Shown here: piece by piece, positions 44,749 through 54,027 of the stretch | Layout of the letters: each line of letters starts with the position of its first letter | How positions within the stretch are numbered: the stretch's first letter is position 1 | Origin: Mycoplana azooxidifex | GTDB lineage: Bacteria; Pseudomonadota; Alphaproteobacteria; Rhizobiales; Rhizobiaceae | Direction of reading: 5' to 3' | Length of the DNA stretch: 64,000 nt | Assembly (NCBI RefSeq): GCF_014196765.1 | Contig: NZ_JACIEE010000011.1 | Coordinates: 106,972 to 170,971, forward strand | The notes under the pieces: generated by a model | The model's input: the letters and a program-made list of their open reading frames with translations, nothing else | Databases searched by the model: none | What the model was told of the DNA's origin: nothing | Position numbers and translations under genes: made by a program

Positions 44749-45798
44749 TCATCCCTTGATGAAAGAAAGAAGGTCGGCATTGACCTGGTCGCGATGGGTG
44801 GTGGTGAGGCCGTGCGGCGCGGCCGGGTAGTAGAGTTCCCTGGCGTTGGGGATCAGCTTGACGGCCTTCCGGGCCGAATCGTCGATCGGCACGATCTGGT
44901 CGTCTTCGCCGTGCATCAGCAGCGTCGGCACGTCGAACTTCCTGAGATCTTCGGTGAAATCGGTCTCCGAAAAGGCCTTGATGCATTCGAAGGCGTTGAG
45001 CAGGCCCGCCTGCATGCTCCACAGCCAGAACTGGTCGAGCGTGGCCTGCGAGACCGTGTTGCCCGGCCGGTTGGCGCCGTAGAAGGCCTTGGCGAAGTCC
45101 TGGTAGAACGCCGGGCGATCGGCCACCAGGCTGGTGCGCAGGCCGTCGAAGACATCGATCGGCAGCCCCTCGGGATTGTTGTCCGTCTTCAGCATGATCG
45201 GCGGCACGGCGCCGATCAGCACGGCCTTTGCAACGCGGCCGGTGCCGTGACGGCCGATGTAGCGGGCGACTTCGCCGCCGCCGGTGGAGTGGCCGACCAT
45301 CGTGATGTCGTTCAGGTCGAGGGCTTCGATCAGCGCTGCGAGGTCGTCGGCATAGCCGTCCATGTCGTTGCCGGTCGCAGGCTGGCTGGACCTGCCGTGG
45401 CCGCGGCGGTCATGGGCGATGACCCGGTAGCCGTTCTGCGCGAGAAACAGCAACTGGCCGTCCCAGGCGTCGGAATTCAGCGGCCAGCCGTGCGAGAAGG
45501 TCACGACGGGCCCCTTTCCCCAGTCCTTGTAGTAGATCGTGGTGCCGTCCTTGGTGACGATGTTGCTCATGGTTCGGTTTCCTTCAGCGGTGGGAGGAGT
45601 GGCAAGTTGCCTGGCAGATGCCGCGCCCGGCACGCCGGCGGCAACCGAGGCGGAAAGGGTTCCGAGGAGGAAGTTGCGGCGCAGTGCGAAGAAGGACGTG
45701 GGGCCGGCCTTGCTGCCGACCGCATCGGGCGCAGGGCGATTGTCGGCAGTCGCCTGCTGCGGGGTGCGGGGCATCGAGGGATCCGGTGGAAGCGGCAT
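44749..45798 (-). CDS. Exported alpha/beta hydrolase (non-haem chloroperoxidase/perhydrolase type)
   Basis: A 349-aa protein with a 70-residue N-terminal region containing [17 protein letters not shown], a twin-arginine-like export signal. The hydrolase starts near residue 80 ([18 protein letters not shown]) with the [11 protein letters not shown] oxyanion loop, the Ser nucleophile in [13 protein letters not shown], an Asp in [12 protein letters not shown] and a C-terminal His in PHGLTTTH; this matches arylesterase/chloroperoxidase-like enzymes. Translation start at 45798 has GGAG 7 nt upstream. It leads the operon with the exported cupin, so both act outside the cytoplasm. Substrate is not inferable. 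Confidence 0.88.
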   Translation of the reverse strand: MPLPPDPSMPRTPQQATADNRPAPDAVGSKAGPTSFFALRRNFLLGTLSASVAAGVPGAASARQLATPPTAEGNRTMSNIVTKDGTTIYYKDWGKGPVVTFSHGWPLNSDAWDGQLLFLAQNGYRVIAHDRRGHGRSSQPATGNDMDGYADDLAALIEALDLNDITMVGHSTGGGEVARYIGRHGTGRVAKAVLIGAVPPIMLKTDNNPEGLPIDVFDGLRTSLVADRPAFYQDFAKAFYGANRPGNTVSQATLDQFWLWSMQAGLLNAFECIKAFSETDFTEDLRKFDVPTLLMHGEDDQIVPIDDSARKAVKLIPNARELYYPAAPHGLTTTHRDQVNADLLSFIKG

Positions 45799-46143
45799 TG
45801 ATTTTCTCCTTCAGGCTGCGGGGTTGGCAGGCAAGGAAGGATGCCGCGAGGGGGCGCCGCAGCCTATTCGCCACAGGCATATGTCCTTTCATCCCGTGGG
45901 CTGGGTGAGACACATCGATCGCAAGGATATAGGCTCCGACCGCTCGGGCGAGCAGCCTGCCGGTGGACGGCGAGGCCGGAAAGGTAGTCGAAGGTGTGAC
46001 GGGCATTGCACCACGGCGTCCGCCGCGTGGCGGCGCCCGCCACTGCCTCTCAGGCCGCGTGGAAGCAATTGTGGGCAGTCGCCCGGAAAGGCAACCACCC
46101 ACAAGAAGGTCGTCCCGATTGGATCTGCCCGGCCGCCCGGCGG
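45799..46143. other. Intergenic region upstream of the exported hydrolase
   Basis: About 345 bp between the glutathione-transferase stop and the hydrolase start, both on the minus strand. It should contain the hydrolase promoter. Several overlapping frames, none gene-like. No clear terminator. Confidence 0.4.
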
Positions 46144-46728
46144 CTAGATCAGCCCTTCGTTGACCATGGCGGTGCGGACGGCGGGACGAGCCTTCATGCG
46201 CGCTCGCAATCCCGCAAGCGCGGTCGGCACGCCGATATCGAACCTCTCCGCCCAGAGCAGCATGACGAAGAGATAGAAATCCGCCACCGTCGGCTCGTCG
46301 CCGAACAGATAGTCCGTCTCCAGACCGTCGGTGAGGAAATCGAAATGCCCGGCAATGACGGCCTCTGCCCTTTCCTTGTCAGCCTTGCTGCCGGCATGCC
46401 ACATCGGCTTGAAGCTTCTGTGCAGCTCGGTCGAGATATAGGCGAGCGCCTCCAGCACGCGCGTCCGGCCGAGCGGACCGCCGGCGCCTAGGTCGGGATA
46501 TTTCGAAGACAACCAGTCGAGAATGGCGATGTTCTCGGTCAGCACCTCACCGTTGTCGAGCACGAGCACCGGCACGTAACCCTTCGTGGTGATGTCGCGC
46601 AGGTCGCCGCCTGAGGCCATGTGCTTGGTCCTGAGGTCGACGCGCTCCCGCTCGAAGGGTGCCCCGGCCTCGAGAAGGGCGATATGGTCGGCGAGACTGC
46701 ACGCCAGGGGACTGTAATAGAGTTTCAT
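46144..46728 (-). CDS. Glutathione S-transferase family protein
   Basis: A 194-aa cytoplasmic GST. The thioredoxin-like N domain begins MKLYYSPLACSLADHIALLE and has the cis-Pro YVPVLVLDNGEVLTENIAIL element; the helical C domain runs from about residue 88 with the conserved DYLFGDEPTVADFYLFVML (N-capping and hydrophobic staple). This beta/zeta-like form conjugates or isomerises electrophiles with glutathione. The ATG at 46728 has AAAGGAAG upstream. A perfect 18-nt palindrome lies 155 nt upstream of the gene. Confidence 0.9.
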   Translation of the reverse strand: MKLYYSPLACSLADHIALLEAGAPFERERVDLRTKHMASGGDLRDITTKGYVPVLVLDNGEVLTENIAILDWLSSKYPDLGAGGPLGRTRVLEALAYISTELHRSFKPMWHAGSKADKERAEAVIAGHFDFLTDGLETDYLFGDEPTVADFYLFVMLLWAERFDIGVPTALAGLRARMKARPAVRTAMVNEGLI

Positions 46729-46882
46729 GATCAGCTTCCTTTGGACGGCCCGGGAGCACGCGGCAGGCGGCAGCCCGCCGGGTCGGCTCGATGAATGAGG
46801 ATTGCGCCGCATTGGCCACCGGCGCGGATCGCACCATGGGCGCCACCGGCGGCGGCGAAAACTATGCCGACTGCTGGGGTCT

Positions 46883-46900
46883 CTAGTCCCTGGGGACTAG
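46883..46900. promoter_or_regulatory. Perfect palindrome CTAGTCCC-TG-GGGACTAG
   Basis: An 18-nt perfect inverted repeat between the divergent glutathione-transferase and FixJ-like regulator genes, in a 548-bp region (46729-47276) that otherwise holds no supported gene. It is a strong candidate operator for either gene, perhaps of the FixJ-like regulator itself. Confidence 0.6.
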
Positions 46901-47276
46901 CGGAGCCCGCCACACGGCAGCCGGGGCGACGCTGCCATTGCGCTTGCCCTTGATAACTCGGATAGATATAGTCCGCGTTAAGATACATTGATTGGCAGAT
47001 ACCGCATCCGAGGCCTATTCTGACTGGCAGGCCAGATAGGGATCGGTAACCGGGATCGTCAAATTTCAGCTCCCGGGTTTGTGCCGGACATCAGCGATCG
47101 GCTGGAGGCACAGTCCCGCGAGGCCCCGTAATATTCAGCAAGGCGCAGTCGGCAAGTGGCGTTCCGGCCCTTTCGGGCAACCTGGAATTTGGTCACGTCC
47201 CCGGATGAGGAGATTTGGCAATGACGCATGGAGCAACCGAAATTTCCACCGGGCTCGCGAATGGGGAGCCACGTCT

Positions 47277-47930
47277 ATGAGCGCGACCACGCAGGACCCC
47301 GCAGAAGCACCGATCGTCCTCATCGTCGATGACGACGACGATGTCCGCTCGTCGCTGCGCGAGCTGATGTTGTCCGTCGGCATCGAGGTCAACAGTTTCG
47401 CTTCGCCGCGGGAACTCCTGGAATCCGACATTCCCGACCGCCCCGGATGCCTGGTGCTGGATGTGCGCATGCCCGGCTCGAGCGGCCTGGACCTGCAGCA
47501 GCAGCTTCTCTCAAAGGGCAATCCGAAGCCGATCGTCTTCCTCAGCGGCCATGGCGACATCCTCATGACGGTCCAGGCGATGAAGGCGGGCGCGGTCGAC
47601 TTCCTCACCAAGCCGTTCAGGGACCAGACCCTGCTCGACGCGGTGATGGCCGGCATCGAGCGCGACAAGAGCCAGCGGCTGGAAGCGCGCACGGTCAGGC
47701 AATATCTCGAGCGACTGAAGACGCTCAGCCCCCGCGAACGGGAGGTGCTGCGCGAAGTTGCCCAGGGCCGGCTCAACAAGCAGATCGCCTTCGACCTCGG
47801 CATCAGCGAGATCACCGTCAAGCTCCACCGCAGCAATGTGATGAAGAAGATGCAGGTGAGTTCGATCGGCCAGCTGATCCGCGCGTGGGAGGCGCTGCCC
47901 GCAAATATCCGCGATCCGTCAGGCGACTAG
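47277..47930 (+). CDS. FixJ/NarL-type response regulator
   Basis: A 217-aa two-component regulator. The receiver domain (about 12-130) has the acidic pocket VDDDDD, phospho-acceptor Asp at residue 62 (LVLDVRMPG) and Lys in FLTKPFRD; the C-terminal LuxR helix-turn-helix (about 150-210) shows LSPREREVLREVAQGRLNKQIAF and ISEITVKLHRSNVMKKM. The linker and 'MPGSSGL' fit the FixJ branch. The ATG at 47277 has GGGGAG upstream. No kinase is next to it; the nearest is the large PAS kinase at 50282-53926. Cognate partner unproven. Confidence 0.93.
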   Translation: MSATTQDPAEAPIVLIVDDDDDVRSSLRELMLSVGIEVNSFASPRELLESDIPDRPGCLVLDVRMPGSSGLDLQQQLLSKGNPKPIVFLSGHGDILMTVQAMKAGAVDFLTKPFRDQTLLDAVMAGIERDKSQRLEARTVRQYLERLKTLSPREREVLREVAQGRLNKQIAFDLGISEITVKLHRSNVMKKMQVSSIGQLIRAWEALPANIRDPSGD

Positions 47931-48057
47931 GTTGAGCGATTGCCCTCCTGCTTGCGGCAAACGCCGAAGCGGCCCCCTCTTTCGAGCAGGCCGCCTCCAG
48001 GTCTTGCAGGGGGATTGCTCCGTCAGGAATGTCCCGACGGCAGGAAATCCCGAACTT

Positions 48058-48807
48058 TCATGCCAGGGTCATGCCGCCGTCGACATGCAGCTCGATGCCA
48101 TTGACGAAACTGCCGGCATCGGAGGCGAGAAAGAGCGCCGCGCGCGCCAGCTCCTCCGGCTGCCCCATCCGGCCTGCCGGGATGAGGGAGGCCATCTGCT
48201 CCTCGAACGCCGGACGATCGGCGTCCGAAACGCCGAGCTTGCCGAGGATGGCAGTATCGACCGGTCCCGGGCTGAGGATGTTGACGCGGATGCGTCTCGG
48301 CTTGAATTCGATCGCCCAGTTCCTGGCGAATGCGGCGACGGCGGCCTTCGATCCGGCATAGACGGCATGGTCCGGCAAGACCTTGGTCGCCGCGAGCGAA
48401 CTGGTGACGATGATGTTGCCGCCAGTGCGAATGAGCGGGGCGATCGTCTGGACGCCAAAGAACACGCCCCGCGTGTTGGTGGCGAAGTGCCGGTCGTACT
48501 CTTCAGGCGTAACGTTGTTCGAAGGCGTCAGGTTGATGATCCCGGCATTGGCCATGTAGACGTCCAGCCCGCCGAAGCGATCGCTGACCGCCTCGGCCAG
48601 CGCCCGGTGGTGCGCAAGGTCGGCGACGTCACCGACGATACCGACGGCGCCGTGGCCGATCTCGCTTACTGCCTGGTCGACGACGTCCTGCCGCCTGCCG
48701 GTGATGACCACCTGTGCGCCTTCCTTGGCGAACAGGACTGCCGCCGCCTTGCCGATGCCGCTGTTGCCGCCGGTGATGACGGCGACCTTGTGTTTCAACT
48801 GTTGCAT
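48058..48807 (-). CDS. SDR family oxidoreductase
   Basis: A 249-aa classical short-chain dehydrogenase: TGGNSGIG cofactor motif near residue 12, NAGI, and catalytic Ser/Tyr-X3-Lys (TSSLAATK, YAGSKAA), ending in the canonical SFVNGIELHVDGGM. The ATG at 48807 has GGAG at 7 nt. It is divergent from a LysR-type regulator over 95 bp containing two inverted repeats, a standard arrangement in which the LysR protein controls the SDR. Substrate unknown; probably a small ketone or quinone. Confidence 0.93.
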   Translation of the reverse strand: MQQLKHKVAVITGGNSGIGKAAAVLFAKEGAQVVITGRRQDVVDQAVSEIGHGAVGIVGDVADLAHHRALAEAVSDRFGGLDVYMANAGIINLTPSNNVTPEEYDRHFATNTRGVFFGVQTIAPLIRTGGNIIVTSSLAATKVLPDHAVYAGSKAAVAAFARNWAIEFKPRRIRVNILSPGPVDTAILGKLGVSDADRPAFEEQMASLIPAGRMGQPEELARAALFLASDAGSFVNGIELHVDGGMTLA

Positions 48808-48872
48808 TGCTTGTCTCCAGTTCGTTCGGGACAGAGATAAATGCAGGCCCTGCCTGCCGTTAGAGGGACGTC

Positions 48873-48891
48873 GGGCACATGAATTGTGCCC
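48873..48891. promoter_or_regulatory. Inverted repeats in the SDR/LysR divergent promoter
   Basis: GGGCAC-N7-GTGCCC (48873-48891), just ahead of the LysR ribosome site, and a second repeat GCAGGC-CCT-GCCTGC at 48843-48857. Two sites in a 95-bp divergent region are typical of LysR recognition and activation/autorepression sites. Confidence 0.6.
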
Positions 48892-48902
48892 CGGAGGTGC
48901 AA

Positions 48903-49811
48903 ATGCCAAATCTGCTGGGTGAGACATCGGGCCTGATGGCATTCGTTCGCACCGTGGAAGCCGGCTCGTTCAGTGCCGCCGCCCGCGATCTCGACACGAC
49001 GCCCTCGGCAGTCTCCAAGAGCGTGTCCCGGCTGGAAAAGAAGATCGGCACCCGGCTCTTCCTGCGAACGACCCGGGCCTTGACCCTCACCCAGGACGGC
49101 CAGGCGTTCTTCGAACGCGTCGGGCCGCTGCTGCGCGAACTCGACTCGAGCGACGAGGCGATCGCCTCCAGGAGCGCACCCTCCGGCCGGCTGCGGGTCA
49201 GCATGCCCGTCGAGTTCGCCCCCATGCTGCTGCCGGGCTTGTTCACGCGCTTTGCCGCGACCTATCCGGACCTGCACCTCGACGTCGGCTTGACGGACAG
49301 GTTCGTGAACCTGGTGCGGGAGGACTACGATGTCGTGCTGCGCGCCGGCGAGCCGACGCAAGGCGATCTCATGGTGCGCCCGTTGGCCGATCTGCCGATG
49401 GTGGTCGTCGCATCGGAGCCTTTCGTGACGACCTGGGGCAGCCAGAGGGCCGCACAAGTGTCGGCGCAGGACCTCGCCCGCCTGCCCTTTGCCCGGTACG
49501 TGTCGAACGGTTTGATAGCGCCGGTGCGACTGGCCGACGGCACAAGCTTTGTCCCCTCCGGCCGCGTCGATTGCGATTCGGGATTTGCCATGATCCAGGC
49601 GGCGATGGCCGGACTGGGCGCGGCCTATCTCTTGCGGTGCCTGGTTGCCGTGGAACTGAAGACCGGTGCCCTTGTCGATCTCGCACCCCATCTTTCCCTT
49701 CCCAGGCTCCCCTTCAATGCCCTGCATGCCTTCGGGCGCACGGCACCGCTCCGGGTGAGACTGTTCTGCGATTTCGTGGCGAACGAGGCAAAGGTGCTCG
49801 CCGCGATGTGA
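48903..49811 (+). CDS. LysR family transcriptional regulator
   Basis: A 302-aa regulator. The winged helix-turn-helix at residues 8-65 (MAFVRTVEAGSFSAAARDL, SAVSKSVSRLEKKIGTRLFLRTTR) is followed by a substrate-binding domain (about 90-290). The GGAGG ribosome site 5 nt before the ATG at 48903 decides the start over an upstream ATG at 48879. It belongs to the CrgA/AaeR-like branch often controlling adjacent SDR or quinone-related genes. It is divergent from the SDR. Confidence 0.92.
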   Translation: MPNLLGETSGLMAFVRTVEAGSFSAAARDLDTTPSAVSKSVSRLEKKIGTRLFLRTTRALTLTQDGQAFFERVGPLLRELDSSDEAIASRSAPSGRLRVSMPVEFAPMLLPGLFTRFAATYPDLHLDVGLTDRFVNLVREDYDVVLRAGEPTQGDLMVRPLADLPMVVVASEPFVTTWGSQRAAQVSAQDLARLPFARYVSNGLIAPVRLADGTSFVPSGRVDCDSGFAMIQAAMAGLGAAYLLRCLVAVELKTGALVDLAPHLSLPRLPFNALHAFGRTAPLRVRLFCDFVANEAKVLAAM

Positions 49812-49843
49812 CGAACAGGAGAACGACTGTATTGCCAGGGAAG

Positions 49844-50203
49844 CTATCGCAGGACGTCACCGATGGCGGCGAGCAGGATCTGCGCGTCGAAGGGCTTTCG
49901 GAACAGACCGCCGATGCCCTTTGCGCGATCCTGGTCGGTGATTTCGTGGCGGCCGGTGATCAGGAACACCGGCAGGTCCGGACGCGCCGCCTTGACGGCG
50001 TCGCGAAGTTCGAACCCATCCATGCCCGGCATGCCGATGTCCGTGATGAGCACGTCGATGCCTGAAAGACCGGCGCGCAGCAGCAGATCCGCGGACAGGA
50101 AGCTGCGAACCGAATAGTCGGCCGCCTCCAGGAGCTCCTCCAGCGATTCAAGCACCCTTGGATCGTCATCGACAACAGCCACGACAGGCCTTTGATTGGT
50201 CAC
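49844..50203 (-). CDS. Single-domain response regulator
   Basis: A 119-aa receiver with no output domain: acidic pair VVDDDP, phospho-acceptor Asp55 (LITDIGMPGMDG) and Lys in LFRKPFD. The spacing resembles FixJ-type receivers more than CheY. It starts with GTG at 50203, with AGGAGG 9 nt upstream. It is 78 nt downstream of the 1214-residue PAS kinase on the same strand, so it probably receives phosphate from that kinase and passes it on or acts by binding another protein. Confidence 0.92.
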   Translation of the reverse strand: MTNQRPVVAVVDDDPRVLESLEELLEAADYSVRSFLSADLLLRAGLSGIDVLITDIGMPGMDGFELRDAVKAARPDLPVFLITGRHEITDQDRAKGIGGLFRKPFDAQILLAAIGDVLR

Positions 50204-50281
50204 GTTATGCTTCCTCCTGCTCGGTACGGATCAAGGCCATGTGCCCCGATCGCACCGTATTCTGTACGAAATCGCCGCTCG

Positions 50282-53200
50282 TCATTGTGCTGCCGCTGCT
50301 TCTCCGATCGGCAACGTAAAGATGAACGTCGAACCGTGCGGTTTGTTCGCCTCCACCCATAGGCGGCCGCCGTGCGACTCGACGATCGACCGGCAGATCG
50401 CCAGCCCCATGCCCATCCCCTGCTCCTTGGTGGTGAAGAACGGCTCGAATATCCTCTCGGGAATGTCGACGCCCGGTCCGCGATCGCTGATCTCGATCTG
50501 GACGATGCCCATCAGTCGGATCACGCGGATTCCAAGGACCCTTTCGCCGGTCGTGGAACTCATGGCTTCCGCGGCGTTGCGGATGAGATTGACGAGAACC
50601 TGCTGGATCTGCACGCGATCCAGCGAGACGGGCGGGAGGTCGCTCTCGATCGCCACGTCAATGCGAACGCGACGCCGTGCCGCCTCCTCGATCATCAGGT
50701 CGCGCGCCTCCATGATGATGCTGCCGAGCGGCGTGCAATCCTTCGCGGCCACGGACGGCCTGAACAGGGCGCGGATGCGGCTTACGACATCGGCAGCGGA
50801 GTTTGCACTGCGAATGATCCGCTCCACGGTACTCTGGGACCGCTCGATGTTCGGCGGTTCGGCCGAGAGCCAGCGCTGGAGGGCGCTCGAATAGGTCACC
50901 ACCGCCGTGAGCGGCTGGTTGACCTCGTGGGCGATCGACGCCGAGAGTTCGGCGAGGCTGGCGGCCTGGCTGGCGCGTGCGAGGCTGTCCTGTGCCAGGC
51001 GGAGCGTCTCCTGCGTGCGGACCTCGCCGTCAATGTCCAGGCAGATGACGTTCCACTGCACGATCGCGCCTTCGGCATTGCGCATGGCGGCAGCGCGCGT
51101 CTCGACCCAGCGATACTCGCCATCATGACGCCGCAGGCGATGCCGGCGCGCATAGGGCTCGCCGGTGGCCAGCGAGTGGGCATACTTCTCCTTGACGCCC
51201 GGCAGGTCGTCCGGATGCACGCCGGCATCGAGCGTGCCCTCCAGCCGCGGCCTTCCGGACTTGTCCAACTCTTCCAGATTGTATCCGAGAAATTCGCGCA
51301 GTTGCTGGCTTCGATAGATGGGCTCGCCATCCGGTGCCGCGCAATCGATCATCGCCGGCAGCGTTTCGACCAGCTGCCAAAGCGCGCGCTCCCGCTCGCG
51401 CACCGCCTCCTCCACGCGCAGCTGATCGTCGATGTCGTGGCACAGGCCGTACCACTGGACGATGCGCCCGGTCTCGTCCCGCAGCGGCTCTCCGCGGCCC
51501 GACATCCACCGGTAGACACCGTCGTTCCGGCGCAGGCGATAGGTCAGCGAAAAGCTCTCGCCCGTGGCGATGGAGTGGTTCAGCGCCGCCGCCAGCCGGT
51601 CGGCATCATCGGGATGGGCGACGGCCGCAATCGCCGCCGGAAGTCCGGTCATTTCCGGCGTCTCGTAATCGCCGATATCCAGCCCGAGGAAATCGACCAT
51701 GCGCTTGCTGAAGAACAGCGGATCGCCCGTCGGGCTCAACCGCCAGAGCAGGCTTGGAACCATGTCCACGAGTTGCGAAAGCTCCCGCTCCCGGTCGCGC
51801 AATGCTTCCTGCGCGCGCATCTCGTCGTCGATGTCGACGGAGATGGCGTACCAGTGCAGGATTGCCCCGCTCTGGTCCCGCAACGGCTCCGCACGACCAT
51901 CGACCCAGCGATAGGCACCGTCGGCGCGACGCATGCGATACTTCATGGAGTACGGCACGCCGGTGGTCATCGACTGGCGGACCTTTTCCAGCAGGGTCGC
52001 AGCCTCGTCGGGGTGGACGAGTGTCCTGATGATGGTCGCCAGCCGGCTCATGCCCGGCTTGTCCAGCTCCGATACGGCCTCGAGCCCGAAGAAGTCCATC
52101 AGCCGCTTGTTGAAGAAGGTCGGCTCGCCTTCCGGCGTCAGGCGCCGGATATGGACCGGAACCATGTTGACGATCTGCGAGAACTCCCGCTCCCTCTGCC
52201 GCAAGGCCTCCTGCGCGGTCACGAGTTCGTCGATGTCAAGGCAGACTCCGTACCATTGCACGATCCGCCCGTCCGGGTCCCGCAACGGCTCGGCGCGGCC
52301 CTCGATCCATCGATAGGATCCGTCGGCCCGGCGCTGGCGATAGACCTTTGCGAAGGGCGTGCCGGTCTTGAACGAATGCGCGAGCGCCTGTTCCACGGCC
52401 GGCTGGTCGTCCACATGGACGTCGACCAGGGATCGCGAAGCGTCGGACGCCGTCAATTCCTCCAGCGTGATCCCGACCGAACCTGCCAGCCGCTTGTTGA
52501 TGTAGGATGGCGTTCCTTCCGGCGTCGTGCACCATATCAGCGCAGGCACGGCGTCGATCATCTGCTGGAGCTGGCGCTCGCTGCGCCGCAGCGCCTCTTC
52601 GGCTGACACCTGATCCTCGATATCGTGGCACAGACCGTACCACTGGACGATCTTGCCCTCCTCGTCCCGCATCGGCTCCGCGCGGCTCGACATCCAGCGG
52701 TAGGTTCCGTCGGCGCGGCGCAAACGGTGCCGCATGGAAAAGCCGTGGCCGGTCGCGAGGCTCTCTCGCAGCCCCTCAGTCAGTTGCGCCGCATCGTCCG
52801 GATGGGCAATCTGTCCGATCGCTTCCAGCCGGCTCACGCCGGTCTTGTCGATTTCCGTCACATCGAAGCCCAGGAACTCGACCATACGCTTGTTGAAGAA
52901 GGTCGGCTTGCCGTCCGGAGCCAGTCTCCAGAGAAGCGCTGGAACCGTCTCGATGAGTTCCCGCAGCGAGTGCTCGCTCTTGCGCAATGTGAGCGCCGCC
53001 AGATGCTGCTGCCGGGACAAGGCGGCCACGATCAGCGCGGAGAAGGCCGAGATCGCCAGAAAAAGCTGCAGCATGATTTGATTGTGCTTCTGGGACTCGG
53101 CATCTCCCGCAAACTGGCTCGTACCGGAAACCGTGAAGATCCCTGCAATGAGCGCGAGGAAAGCGAGCGTGACGACCGCGCCCTTGAACTCGAAGCGCAC

Positions 53201-53926
53201 CGCCGCCCACAGAAGCGGCGGCATGATGATGTAGGCAAAGGGGAGGTAGCCGCTCATGCAAAGGGCGGCGACGCCCAGGAAGATCAGCGACAGGATGCCG
53301 GCTTCCACCCAGCGGGCGGTCGAGAACTGTGCACTGCCGCGCCAGTTCTGGAACACGACCAACGCCAGTGGCGCCACGATCAGGACCCCGGTGGCATCGC
53401 CGATCCACCAGATGGGCCAGGCTGTCGCAAAGGGCTGTATGCCGAACCACGCAAGCGTGGCGCTGCCCACCGTGGCGCTGATGATCGGCGCAAGTCCGGC
53501 GCCGAGCACGGTCAGCGCCAGCACCTCCCGCACCGTTTCCAGCCGGACCGACCGGCCGCAGGCCCGCTTCACCAGCCATGCGCCGACCATGGCCTCGAGC
53601 GCGTTGCCGATGTTGATCAGGACGGCGACAGGCAGGGGATTGCCAAACCAGAACGCGTTGCCGAGCAGTTCTGCCAGAAGGCCCGCCAGCACCCACCACG
53701 GCCAGCTGTATGTCGGGGCAAGGATCAGCACAGCCATGAAAAGCCCGCTTGCGGGCCAGATGGAAATGCCTGTTCCGGGGACGATCGCGAGCAGGTGCGC
53801 AAAACCGCTGGCCAACACGTAGGCCACGATGAAAAGCCCCAGATGCAAGGCGTAAGGGCGGTTTTGCAAGTGAGTTGTCATCAGCTGCTCCAACCGGCTG
53901 AGGAAAGTCTGAGACTTGCCCGGCAT
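50282..53926 (-). CDS. Membrane MASE1 histidine kinase with five PAS repeats
   Basis: A 1214-aa sensor kinase. Residues about 25-305 are a MASE1 membrane domain with about eight helices. Five PAS/PAC modules follow from about residue 320 to 965; each repeats the pattern ...NKRL-DFLG..., RxRRADGxYRW and a 'QWYGLCxDI' PAC end, so they arose by internal duplication. The dimerisation domain carries the phosphorylated His1000 (IAHEVNQPL); the ATPase domain has N-box VNLIRNAAEA, DRGPGVD and GMGMGLAIC. There is no receiver domain; the single-domain receiver next to it fits that role. PAS ligand unknown, no haem-binding His is obvious. Start at 53926 follows AGGA. Confidence 0.92.
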   Translation of the reverse strand: MPGKSQTFLSRLEQLMTTHLQNRPYALHLGLFIVAYVLASGFAHLLAIVPGTGISIWPASGLFMAVLILAPTYSWPWWVLAGLLAELLGNAFWFGNPLPVAVLINIGNALEAMVGAWLVKRACGRSVRLETVREVLALTVLGAGLAPIISATVGSATLAWFGIQPFATAWPIWWIGDATGVLIVAPLALVVFQNWRGSAQFSTARWVEAGILSLIFLGVAALCMSGYLPFAYIIMPPLLWAAVRFEFKGAVVTLAFLALIAGIFTVSGTSQFAGDAESQKHNQIMLQLFLAISAFSALIVAALSRQQHLAALTLRKSEHSLRELIETVPALLWRLAPDGKPTFFNKRMVEFLGFDVTEIDKTGVSRLEAIGQIAHPDDAAQLTEGLRESLATGHGFSMRHRLRRADGTYRWMSSRAEPMRDEEGKIVQWYGLCHDIEDQVSAEEALRRSERQLQQMIDAVPALIWCTTPEGTPSYINKRLAGSVGITLEELTASDASRSLVDVHVDDQPAVEQALAHSFKTGTPFAKVYRQRRADGSYRWIEGRAEPLRDPDGRIVQWYGVCLDIDELVTAQEALRQREREFSQIVNMVPVHIRRLTPEGEPTFFNKRLMDFFGLEAVSELDKPGMSRLATIIRTLVHPDEAATLLEKVRQSMTTGVPYSMKYRMRRADGAYRWVDGRAEPLRDQSGAILHWYAISVDIDDEMRAQEALRDRERELSQLVDMVPSLLWRLSPTGDPLFFSKRMVDFLGLDIGDYETPEMTGLPAAIAAVAHPDDADRLAAALNHSIATGESFSLTYRLRRNDGVYRWMSGRGEPLRDETGRIVQWYGLCHDIDDQLRVEEAVRERERALWQLVETLPAMIDCAAPDGEPIYRSQQLREFLGYNLEELDKSGRPRLEGTLDAGVHPDDLPGVKEKYAHSLATGEPYARRHRLRRHDGEYRWVETRAAAMRNAEGAIVQWNVICLDIDGEVRTQETLRLAQDSLARASQAASLAELSASIAHEVNQPLTAVVTYSSALQRWLSAEPPNIERSQSTVERIIRSANSAADVVSRIRALFRPSVAAKDCTPLGSIIMEARDLMIEEAARRRVRIDVAIESDLPPVSLDRVQIQQVLVNLIRNAAEAMSSTTGERVLGIRVIRLMGIVQIEISDRGPGVDIPERIFEPFFTTKEQGMGMGLAICRSIVESHGGRLWVEANKPHGSTFIFTLPIGEAAAAQ

Positions 53927-54027
53927 TCGATATTCCTACCCCCTGGCCTACCCCTCTGGCCGCATTTTTTTCCAGGGTATCTGGAGCTTAGCCAAAAAAC
54001 ATCTGTTCCAAGGGATAGGTAGAGCCT

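Noticed and set aside
50372..52606. 744-codon open frame on the plus strand opposite the PAS kinase, with internal repetition
   Set aside because: The repetition mirrors the PAS duplications on the other strand; it is a shadow.
50900..52900. Regularly spaced similar DNA segments, considered as a CRISPR or tandem repeat array
   Set aside because: The period is about 380 nt and encodes the five PAS modules; it is domain duplication, not CRISPR.
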